5,494 nt of DNA from an uncultured Collinsella sp. (GTDB taxonomy: Bacteria > Actinomycetota > Coriobacteriia > Coriobacteriales > Coriobacteriaceae): positions 1 through 5,494 of the forward strand of contig URWQ01000121.1 of NCBI GenBank assembly GCA_900551635.1. The letters are read 5' to 3'. The notes beneath the pieces are model-generated. The model worked only from the letters and a program-made list of their open reading frames with translations, ran no database searches and was not told where the DNA came from. Numbering within the stretch: position 1 is the first letter of the stretch; the number at the start of each line of letters is the position of its first letter. The position numbers and the translations under genes are program-made. Of the stretch, positions 1 to 5,084 are shown one piece after another.

Positions 1-439
1 CGTGACGCTCCGTGCCGATGATCGCCAGACCTCCCGCGGCCTTCACCTCGGGCGTGATAACGCTCATGGGCTCGGCAGTCGAAACCTGGTAGAAAAAGCC
101 CTTAAAGTCAATCTGCATATCGGTGATGGCAAGACCGAATAGGTCGTGCGCTTCGTTTTCAAACGGAAATACCGCCGGATAGTACGAGCTGATGGACGGA
201 ATCTCCTGATACTGATCAATTCCCTCAACCATCAGGTTCTCGATCGCATAGCTGCCGCCCTGCGCAATATGCTCCTGAGCAGCACGAACGTCGATAAACG
301 TATAGACCAGGCGATACGATCCGTCGTCCACACAGCGCTCGGCATGCATCTGCACAAAGCGCGCGCCGGTACCTTTGAGCGCCTGCACATGCGGCAACAG
401 CTCATCGATCCCGACGGTAGTGTAGATTGCCTTTTGCAT
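1..439 (-). CDS. echD: EchD-like hydrogenase subunit (NuoC / 30-kDa family), 3' end outside window
   Basis: Only the first 146 residues are visible; the frame stays open through position 1. The protein starts MQKAIYTTVGIDELLPHVQA and has the family's signature near its C-terminal side. At residues 91-117 a Phe-Pro-Phe-Glu-Asn-Glu stretch precedes H-D-L-F-G-L and then D-F-K-G-F-F-Y, corresponding to the E..D-(L/M)-F-G core of NuoC and of the N-terminal part of HycE. In Ech-type complexes this subunit sits in the hydrophilic arm next to the NiFe large subunit and has no cofactor of its own. The ATG at 439-437 is supported by AAAGGAGG at 454-447, 7 nt upstream. The start overlaps the echC stop by one base (TAATG), implying translational coupling. 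Position after echC matches the echABCDEF order. Whether it ends as a separate protein or is fused to the large subunit cannot be seen here. Confidence 0.85.
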   Translation of the reverse strand, partial: MQKAIYTTVGIDELLPHVQALKGTGARFVQMHAERCVDDGSYRLVYTFIDVRAAQEHIAQGGSYAIENLMVEGIDQYQEIPSISSYYPAVFPFENEAHDLFGLAITDMQIDFKGFFYQVSTAEPMSVITPEVKAAGGLAIIGTERH

Positions 440-1059
440 TACTCGGCCTCCTTTGCAGCGACGGGCGTCTCAGCAGGTGCGTCACCAGCGGCAGGCGCTG
501 CGGGTTTCTCGGCAGGCGCGTCACCGGCACCGTCAGCCCCGGCCCCAGCTGCAGCCACGAACCCGTCCTCGCCCAGCTCAACGCCGCCATCCCAGGTAGC
601 AGCACCGCCCACGGTAAGCGGGTCACCGCCAGCACGCATCACGGCCTCCTTCTGATCCAGGATGCCGCACGCCTCCACGATGGCATCAATCACCGTCTCG
701 GGACGAATGGCGCACCCGGGCGCGTATACGTCCACGGGAATCGCGCGGTCCACGCCTCCGATCACGTTGTAGGCATCGCGGAATACGCCGCCCGAGCACG
801 CGCAGATGCCGCACGCCACCACGCACTTGGGCTCGAGCATCTGGTTGTAGATCTGGCGCACGACGGGCAGGTTCTGGGCATTGACCGACCCCGTCACCAA
901 AAAGATGTCCGCATGCTTGGGGTTGCCGGTGTTGACCACGCCAAAGCGCTCCGCATCAAACAGCGGCGTGAGCGAGGCCAGCACCTCGATATCGCATCCG
1001 TTGCAGCTCGAGCCGTCGTAATGAATAACCCACGGCGAGCGCGACATTTTATGATCCAT
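439..1059 (-). CDS. echC: EchC-like [NiFe] hydrogenase small subunit (NuoB family) with Ala/Pro-rich tail
   Basis: This 206-residue protein is the iron-sulfur small subunit that would pass electrons between the ferredoxin-like subunit and the NiFe site on the cytoplasmic side of the complex. Visible cluster ligands are C19 and C22 in CNGCDIE, C86 in ACGICACSGG, and C116 in VYAPGCAIRPE, the four-cysteine pattern for one proximal [4Fe-4S] cluster. The CxGC spacing is that of hydrogenase small subunits; complex I NuoB has adjacent cysteines. Extra cysteines occur at 79, 83 and 88. The core ends near residue 150. The remainder is a low-complexity Ala/Gly/Pro/Glu tail containing GDAPAE twice (179-184 and 192-197), not expected in the roughly 150-residue EchC family. 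The ATG at 1059 is chosen because AGGAGG lies 8 nt upstream (1073-1068); Met5 is a less likely alternative. The gene is 12 nt downstream of the EchA-EchB fusion gene and overlaps echD by 1 nt. Confidence 0.9.
   Translation of the reverse strand: MDHKMSRSPWVIHYDGSSCNGCDIEVLASLTPLFDAERFGVVNTGNPKHADIFLVTGSVNAQNLPVVRQIYNQMLEPKCVVACGICACSGGVFRDAYNVIGGVDRAIPVDVYAPGCAIRPETVIDAIVEACGILDQKEAVMRAGGDPLTVGGAATWDGGVELGEDGFVAAAGAGADGAGDAPAEKPAAPAAGDAPAETPVAAKEAE
447..454 (-). promoter_or_regulatory. Shine-Dalgarno of echD inside the echC 3' end
   Basis: AAAGGAGG lies 7 nt before the echD ATG and is formed by the Ala-Lys-Glu-Ala codons at the end of echC. With the TAATG stop/start overlap it fixes the echD start and points to coupled translation and matched amounts of the two subunits. 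Confidence 0.85.
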
Positions 1060-1067
1060 GGATGCCG

Positions 1068-1073
1068 CCTCCT
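1068..1073 (-). promoter_or_regulatory. Shine-Dalgarno of echC overlapping the fusion gene's stop codon
   Basis: AGGAGG sits 8 nt before the echC ATG at 1059. Its first two bases are the last two of the TAG stop (1074-1072) of the EchA-EchB fusion gene. This decides Met1 over Met5 for echC. Confidence 0.85.
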
Positions 1074-3954
1074 AAATAAACACGTCGACGAGGATGGGCA
1101 TAAGATTGAGCAGGCCAAACACCAGCGCCACGCCCCAGCCGAGCTTAAAGCAGCTGCGCCAGGTGCTGCGCGCGAAGGTGTTGTCGATGAGCACCTCGAC
1201 AAAATACGTCGCGGCCATCACGACCAGGGCGACCACCCAGCTCACCGGGTTGTCCCAAACAAAGAACATGCCCACCCACATCAAAAACAGCACGGTCTCG
1301 CACCAGTGCATAAGGGTCATCTTGGCCAGCGTGCCGCCGCTCATCTCGGTGGCGACGCCCTGGACGATCTCCTGATGCGCGTGATGCGAGTACGAAAGAT
1401 CGAACGGCGACTTGCGCAGCTTGATGGTAAGTACCGCGAGCAGCGCGAGGAAAATGGGCGCGCTGTACACGATGATGGGGGCCGACTGCCCCGTCACGGC
1501 GATGGAATCGAAGCTGTCGGTGGCAAGGTACAGGCCCACGCTCATCAGCAGAACGGCGGGCTCGTAACTCATGACCTGCAGCAGCTCGCGGTCGGCACCG
1601 ACCTGGGCAAACGGGCTTTGCGTCGAGGCGGACGCCAGCACCACAAAGATCGCGGCGAGCGTCACCATAAAAGCGCACAGCAGCGTGTTGGAGCCCGACA
1701 CAAAGATGCCGCCGCCCACGACGGTAAAGATGAGCGCGCACGCCATGTAGGTATCGTCCATGGTGTTTACGCTGGCAGGGGCCTTGCGCAGCAGCTTGGC
1801 AACGTCGTAGAACGGTTGCAGCAGGCGCGGGCCCACACGGCCCTGCATGCGAGCCGAAAGCTTACGGTCAACGCCGTCGATCAGGCCGCCCACAAGCGGC
1901 GCCAGCAGGGCAAACGCCACGGTGCCAATAAAGATGCCCACGACACCCGAACCTTCAAAATACTTACCGCGCAGCACCGAGGGCGCACTCATGGCAAGTC
2001 GCTCGGGCCCAATCCACGCGCAGCACAGCAGCGCAAACAAGATAATGCTGCAGCACACGACGCTACCCGCGGGGCCAATACGCTTCTCGCCAAGGACGTC
2101 CTCCGAGTACCAATTGCGCTTTTCGGCCTTCACCTCGTGTCCCATCGAGCCACGGAAATGGCGATATTTGTCGGTTCCCACACCCGAAAGATATACGTTT
2201 ACGTGCGGTTTGTTGCTCACGCGGAATGACGTCAGCAGCACCACGGCGATAAACGCCACGATAACGACCATCAGATACATGGCGTCCTTGCCGATAACGT
2301 ACGGCACGCGGCCAAACACCATGGCCAAGTAAGGCGACACCAGACCGCTCGAGATAACCGGGAACGCCACGCAGCACAGAATCAGCAGCGCGGCGATGGT
2401 GTTGAGCGCCATCCATTCGGTCTTATGGACATTGACCTCAACGTTTTGAGCCGTGGGGTCGACGCCCGAAAGCTTGGCAAGCCACTTGCCCCAGAAGTAA
2501 AACGTCGCGGCCGAGCCAAAGGCAAGCACCATGATCATGAGCACGTTGCCGGTCTGCGCAAACGCCACCAGGGCGCCCCACTTGGACACGAGCATGCCAA
2601 ACGGCGCCACGAACATGCCCATGATACCCAGCATCATCAGACGCGTCAGGTGCGGCATGCGGCTGAACATACCGTCCATGTCCTCGATATTGCGGCTGCC
2701 GATATGATGCTCGGCCGTGCCCACGCACAGGAACAGCAGCGACTTTGCCACCGTGTGGAACAGGATCAGGAAGATGGCCGCCCATACGGCCTCGGGCGCG
2801 CCGACACCCAAGCAGGCACTGATGAGGCCCAAGTTGGAAATGGTGGAGTACGCGAGCACGCGTTTGGCGTTGCTCTGCGAGATAGCCATGAGGGCAGCGA
2901 GCAAAAACGTGATGGCGCCCACGCTCGTGACCATAAAGCCAGTCACGGGATAGATGGCATAGAGCGGGCTGAGCTTGACCATCAGGAACACGCCGGCTTT
3001 GACCATGGTTGACGAGTGCAGCAGGGCGCTCGTGGGCGTGGGGGCAACCATGGCACCCAGCAGCCAAGTGTGGAACGGCATCTGTGCGGCCTTGGTGAGT
3101 GCGGCGAGCGACAGCAGAATGACCGGCATCACCAGCAGCGCGGATTGCGCGGTTCCGGCGCCGGAAAGCTCAATCATGCCCGAGATGGTCAGCGGCATGC
3201 CGTTAACGTGCAGGTACATGAGTCCGACCAAAAACGCGATGCCGCCCAGCATGTTGAGGATGATCTGGGTAAAGGCGTTCTTGATGGCCTCGGGCGTACG
3301 TGTGTAGCCAATCATGAGGAACGAGCACACGGTGGTGATTTCCCAGCCGCAGAACAACCACTCAAGGTTGTCGCTCGTCACGATGACGAACATGGCCGAG
3401 AGGAACAGGAACATAAGCGCCAGGAACTGCGGGCGTCGGTCGGGCGCGGTCTGCCCGCGCAGCGCGGCCTCGTGCTCGTCGTGGGCCTGGAAGTCCTTCA
3501 TGTAGCCCAGGGCATACACGCAGATTAGGCTGCCGACAATGCCGACGGCGAGGACCATGATCACGCTCATATAGTCCAGGTAGAGCGGCGTTGCGGTGAC
3601 GGCTTCGGCCGCGGGCAGCGTCATGGCCGCAAAGGCGAGCGAGCCCACCAGCTGGACTATGCCGAGCACCGTGGTAAGTGCGTTCCTATATTTGTACGCG
3701 TTGTACAGGATGACGGCGCACAGGATGACATCGATGGCGGAGCTGACGATCGAGAGCACATGCGAGGTGCCGGGGGCAACCTCAAAGCTCTGCGGACCCG
3801 TGCCAAAAAACATGACGGCGACTACAACTGTCACCGCCATAATAATGCCGGAACCTATGAGCCCCACCGCATCGCGGGCGCGGTCACCGCGCGCGACCAG
3901 CATGCCCAGTGCCGGTACCAGCGGAAACAGGGTAAGGAAATACAGTAGCGTCAT
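1072..3954 (-). CDS. echAB: EchA-EchB fusion: NuoL-like antiporter subunit joined to NuoH-like subunit
   Basis: One uninterrupted 960-residue membrane protein contains two subunits normally encoded separately. Residues 1 to about 650 are an EchA/HycC/NuoL-type proton-conducting subunit. The antiporter N-terminal segment is around 120-150. The core runs about 195-410, with conserved charged residues in membrane helices: E205 (GWE), K288 (LTKAAQMPFHTWL), K319 (HSSTMVKAGVFL) and K404 (FHTVAKSLLFL). The EchA-like end (NKPHVNVYLSG at 581-591, GEKRIGP at 622-628) is followed by a final helix at about 631-648. Residues about 655-960 are EchB/HycD/NuoH-type: DRKLSARMQGRVGPR-LLQP (696-714), ADRELLQVMSYEPA (787-800), and KSPFDLSYSHHAHQEIV (848-864) followed by TEMSGG. 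Together these form the ion-pumping membrane arm of an Ech-type hydrogenase and the anchor for the hydrophilic arm. The ATG at 3954 follows a GGGGGAG purine tract with GGAG 7 nt upstream. The stop TAG overlaps the echC Shine-Dalgarno. No long lateral helix of NuoL type is apparent. Confidence 0.93.
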   Translation of the reverse strand: MTLLYFLTLFPLVPALGMLVARGDRARDAVGLIGSGIIMAVTVVVAVMFFGTGPQSFEVAPGTSHVLSIVSSAIDVILCAVILYNAYKYRNALTTVLGIVQLVGSLAFAAMTLPAAEAVTATPLYLDYMSVIMVLAVGIVGSLICVYALGYMKDFQAHDEHEAALRGQTAPDRRPQFLALMFLFLSAMFVIVTSDNLEWLFCGWEITTVCSFLMIGYTRTPEAIKNAFTQIILNMLGGIAFLVGLMYLHVNGMPLTISGMIELSGAGTAQSALLVMPVILLSLAALTKAAQMPFHTWLLGAMVAPTPTSALLHSSTMVKAGVFLMVKLSPLYAIYPVTGFMVTSVGAITFLLAALMAISQSNAKRVLAYSTISNLGLISACLGVGAPEAVWAAIFLILFHTVAKSLLFLCVGTAEHHIGSRNIEDMDGMFSRMPHLTRLMMLGIMGMFVAPFGMLVSKWGALVAFAQTGNVLMIMVLAFGSAATFYFWGKWLAKLSGVDPTAQNVEVNVHKTEWMALNTIAALLILCCVAFPVISSGLVSPYLAMVFGRVPYVIGKDAMYLMVVIVAFIAVVLLTSFRVSNKPHVNVYLSGVGTDKYRHFRGSMGHEVKAEKRNWYSEDVLGEKRIGPAGSVVCCSIILFALLCCAWIGPERLAMSAPSVLRGKYFEGSGVVGIFIGTVAFALLAPLVGGLIDGVDRKLSARMQGRVGPRLLQPFYDVAKLLRKAPASVNTMDDTYMACALIFTVVGGGIFVSGSNTLLCAFMVTLAAIFVVLASASTQSPFAQVGADRELLQVMSYEPAVLLMSVGLYLATDSFDSIAVTGQSAPIIVYSAPIFLALLAVLTIKLRKSPFDLSYSHHAHQEIVQGVATEMSGGTLAKMTLMHWCETVLFLMWVGMFFVWDNPVSWVVALVVMAATYFVEVLIDNTFARSTWRSCFKLGWGVALVFGLLNLMPILVDVFI

Positions 3955-3961
3955 ACCATCA

Positions 3962-4010
3962 CTCCCCCATGCAAAAACGCTGCAATTGTTTAACGTTATA
4001 GCTCAATTGA
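3962..4010 (-). promoter_or_regulatory. Candidate promoter/operator and ribosome site of the hydrogenase operon
   Basis: Read on the minus strand, an AT-rich patch just before the operon contains TATAAC (4000-3995), a fair -10 box that would start transcription about 34 nt before the 3954 ATG. No recognisable -35 hexamer lies 16-18 nt upstream; the bases there are CCGCCG-like. Two identical CAATTG elements (4009-4004, within the 8-bp palindrome TCAATTGA, and 3988-3983) flank the box with a 21-bp period. A palindromic TAACGTTA (3998-3991) overlaps the box. The layout suggests a regulated, perhaps activator-dependent promoter, which is inference. The purine tract at 3968-3962 is the ribosome binding site. 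Confidence 0.45.
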
Positions 4011-4201
4011 GGAGTAGCGGCGGCGGGTTTTCGGTCAACTGGGGAGTTTTAGGCGTACGGGGCAAGGGCGCGTCCGCTTTGGAGCAGAGAGGCGACGCTC
4101 CCCTATCGCAGCGACAGGCGCGCGGGCCACTGCGTGCAGTTTATTGGCCACGTTGGAGGATGTCCCGACAGGCTCGCGCCGGTCCAAAAAGTTGGCGCGG
4201 C
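4011..4201 (-). other. GC-rich leader/intergenic stretch upstream of the hydrogenase promoter, no gene seen
   Basis: No convincing coding sequence or promoter was found here. It holds a 6-bp-arm hairpin (CGCGCC at 4175-4180 with GGCGCG at 4194-4199) just beyond the HTH-gene terminator. A direct repeat CGACAGGC occurs at 4112-4119 and 4166-4173, each followed within a base or so by CGCG. A TTGACC hexamer at 4038-4033 resembles a -35 box, but the sequence 17 nt downstream (ACTCCT) is no -10 match. Confidence 0.5.
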
Positions 4202-4227
4202 AAGAAAAATGCGCCCCTGTGGGCGCA
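4202..4227 (-). terminator. Intrinsic terminator of the double-HTH gene
   Basis: On the minus strand a perfect 7-bp GC-rich stem, TGCGCCC / GGGCGCA, with the 4-nt loop ACAG is followed at once by TTTTTCTT. It begins 12 nt after the stop at 4240. It should separate transcription of the HTH gene from that of the hydrogenase operon, so the operon needs its own promoter. Confidence 0.9.
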
Positions 4228-4239
4228 CCATCCCGTTTG

Positions 4240-4635
4240 CTATTCCGCCTTTTTAACGCGCGGCTTGCGACCGCGCGGCTTATCGACCAGTGCGGCCTCA
4301 CCGCTCTCGCGGTACTGACGGCACCAAGCCTTGACCGAAGACTCGCTGGGAATCTTGTGCTTGATCATGGCCTCGCGAACCGTCAAGCCGTTTTCCAGAC
4401 GGTCCTTAACCACAGCGAGCTTTACGTCGTACGAGTAGGTGTGATGATGCGAACCGGCATTGAGAACGGCGTCGGCACCGCCCACGGCATACGCGCGGGC
4501 CCACTGACGAGCCGTGGCCTGGGGAATGCCAAGCTCCGCGGCGAGGGCGCGATGACCGACCCCCTCTTGGAGGATCTCGACGGCGGGCTGCCTAACCTCG
4601 GGCGCATGCGTGCGAGTCCTAGTTGCTTCCGACAT
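4240..4635 (-). CDS. Orphan double helix-turn-helix protein, IS3/IS150 OrfA (InsJ)-like
   Basis: A 131-residue basic protein built of two similar HTH units. Unit one spans about residues 12-59 (recognition region HRALAAELGIPQATARQWARAY, W45). Unit two spans about 70-118 (GLTVREAMIKHKIPSESSVKAW, W104). Both units end in a W-(A/C)-R-x-Y motif followed by Gly and A-(V/L), indicating an internal duplication. The C-terminal KPRGRKPR (119-126) resembles an AT-hook. The two-HTH layout matches InsJ of IS150, which binds transposon ends. No DDE integrase (OrfB) follows: 12 nt after the stop is an intrinsic terminator. It is therefore either a remnant or a standalone DNA-binding protein; the intact frame, promoter and terminator favour a functional regulator, which is inference. 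The ATG at 4635 is preferred, with weak AGAAG 8 nt upstream. A GTG at 4644 would add three residues. Confidence 0.8.
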   Translation of the reverse strand: MSEATRTRTHAPEVRQPAVEILQEGVGHRALAAELGIPQATARQWARAYAVGGADAVLNAGSHHHTYSYDVKLAVVKDRLENGLTVREAMIKHKIPSESSVKAWCRQYRESGEAALVDKPRGRKPRVKKAE

Positions 4636-4653
4636 ACCTGCCACTTCTTAGCC

Positions 4654-4664
4654 TTAACCGTTAA
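4654..4664. repeat. 11-bp dyad TTAAC-C-GTTAA in the HTH gene leader
   Basis: A perfect inverted repeat with one central base lies between the candidate promoter and the HTH start codon. This is a suitable place for autoregulation by a DNA-binding product. A close relative, TTAACGTTA, overlaps the hydrogenase -10 box at 3990-3998. A binding role is inferred only. Confidence 0.35.
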
Positions 4665-4685
4665 TCTGCTTTCTTACGTGCAAGT

Positions 4686-4714
4686 TAGATAGTAGCATTT
4701 TACTGTTTGCTCAA
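4686..4714 (-). promoter_or_regulatory. Candidate promoter of the double-HTH gene
   Basis: On the minus strand TTGAGC (4714-4709, four of six consensus bases) is followed after exactly 17 nt by TATCTA (4691-4686, three of six). The surroundings are AT-rich. The implied leader is roughly 45 nt to the ATG at 4635. The preceding gene is closed by a terminator, so a promoter is needed in this interval. Confidence 0.5.
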
Positions 4715-4750
4715 AGCAGTTAATTAAAGTAGACGCGGCGTTATCTGGGC

Positions 4751-4764
4751 ATTTGGCACCAAAT
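4751..4764. repeat. 14-bp dyad ATTTGG-CA-CCAAAT, operator-like
   Basis: Two perfect 6-bp arms around a 2-bp centre, the size of a typical dimer-bound operator. It lies about 37 bp upstream of the -35 box of the candidate HTH promoter. Function is unproven. Confidence 0.35.
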
Positions 4765-4796
4765 TACGACATTTCTTTATCGATTATTTACGCTGG

Positions 4797-4813
4797 TAGC
4801 TGACTCGCAGCTA
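4797..4813. repeat. 17-bp dyad TAGCTG-N5-CAGCTA
   Basis: Two perfect 6-bp arms flank the spacer ACTCG. It could be a protein site or a small hairpin. There is no adjacent T-tract on either strand, so it is not a terminator. Confidence 0.35.
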
Positions 4814-4837
4814 ATCGTCATTCGCTTGTCAACAAAA

Positions 4838-4867
4838 TTGGCATCTCTTTATGTCCTTTGGTATAGA
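4838..4867 (+). promoter_or_regulatory. Candidate plus-strand promoter with extended -10, no downstream gene recognised
   Basis: TTGGCA (five of six consensus bases, 4838-4843) is followed after 18 nt by TATAGA (4862-4867), preceded by TG one base before the box (4859-4860), an extended -10 arrangement. The expected start point is near the dyad GGTTATTAACC (4874-4884). Transcription would run antisense into the oxidoreductase terminator region and 3' end. It may be chance in AT-rich DNA. Confidence 0.3.
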
Positions 4868-4969
4868 GGATATGGTTATTAACCCCTCCCCCAATAATTT
4901 TGAGTGATCCGCAAGGCAGTAGACGTCCTCACTCCTCATGATTACCTCGCATTGCTATCCACCGGAGCA

Positions 4970-5009
4970 AAACAAAAAGGGCGGGACCTGCTGCGCTTGC
5001 AGGCCCCGC
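4970..5009 (-). terminator. Intrinsic terminator of the oxidoreductase gene
   Basis: On the minus strand GCGGGGCCTGC pairs with GCAGGTCCCGC over 11 bp with one G-U wobble, around a 7-nt loop, and is followed by CC then TTTTTGTTTTG. It starts 75 nt after the stop at 5085. The stem is long and GC-rich and the tract T-rich, so efficient termination is likely. Confidence 0.9.
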
Positions 5010-5084
5010 ACCGGTTGACACCCGACGGGACACAGCCGGGCGAGACGGATCCGTGCTACCGCCCCGCCTGGCCGCGATGTTCAA

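Larger units (their letters stand above)
4715..4969. other. AT-rich intergenic region with several short dyads, no firm gene
   Basis: The stretch is clearly richer in A+T than the genes on either side. It holds ATTTGG-CA-CCAAAT (4751-4764), TAGCTG-N5-CAGCTA (4797-4813), GGTTA-T-TAACC (4874-4884) and the 8-bp palindrome TTAATTAA (4720-4727). It also holds an 11-bp near-repeat, CATTTCTTTAT (4770-4780) and CATCTCTTTAT (4842-4852), each preceded by AAATT. No RNA gene was recognised. A 36-codon minus-strand reading frame (4939-4829) is possible but weakly supported. Confidence 0.5.

Noticed and set aside
1990..1992. Met655 as an independent start of a separate EchB protein
   Set aside because: The reading frame upstream is open and coding right up to this codon, and the bases before it hold no good ribosome site. 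Fusion is the simpler reading, though internal initiation is not excluded.
427..2229. Very long plus-strand open frame of about 600 codons
   Set aside because: It lies antisense to echC and the EchA-EchB fusion gene. Its translation is rich in His, Arg, Gln and Ala with no recognisable domain or ribosome site. Long antisense frames are expected opposite GC-rich genes with biased third positions.
2425..3528. Plus-strand open frames across the EchA part, including His/Arg-rich ones
   Set aside because: They are antisense shadows of well-conserved EchA membrane helices and have no family resemblance or Shine-Dalgarno sequence.
4175..4199. Hairpin CGCGCC / GGCGCG as a second terminator after the HTH gene
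   Set aside because: It has a 13-nt loop and no T-tract after it on either strand.
4035..4301. Minus-strand -1 frame continuing past the HTH gene (about 88 codons), a possible OrfB made by frameshifting at T-AAA-AAG near 4250
   Set aside because: The frame runs through the intrinsic terminator hairpin and its translation has no integrase motifs. The heptamer lacks the first matching base of a standard A-AAA-AAG slippery site. At most it is a vestige.
4827..4832. Perfect TTGACA -35 hexamer on the minus strand
   Set aside because: The bases 16-18 nt downstream (TGCGAG, GCGAGT) do not resemble a -10 box, so no promoter is called.
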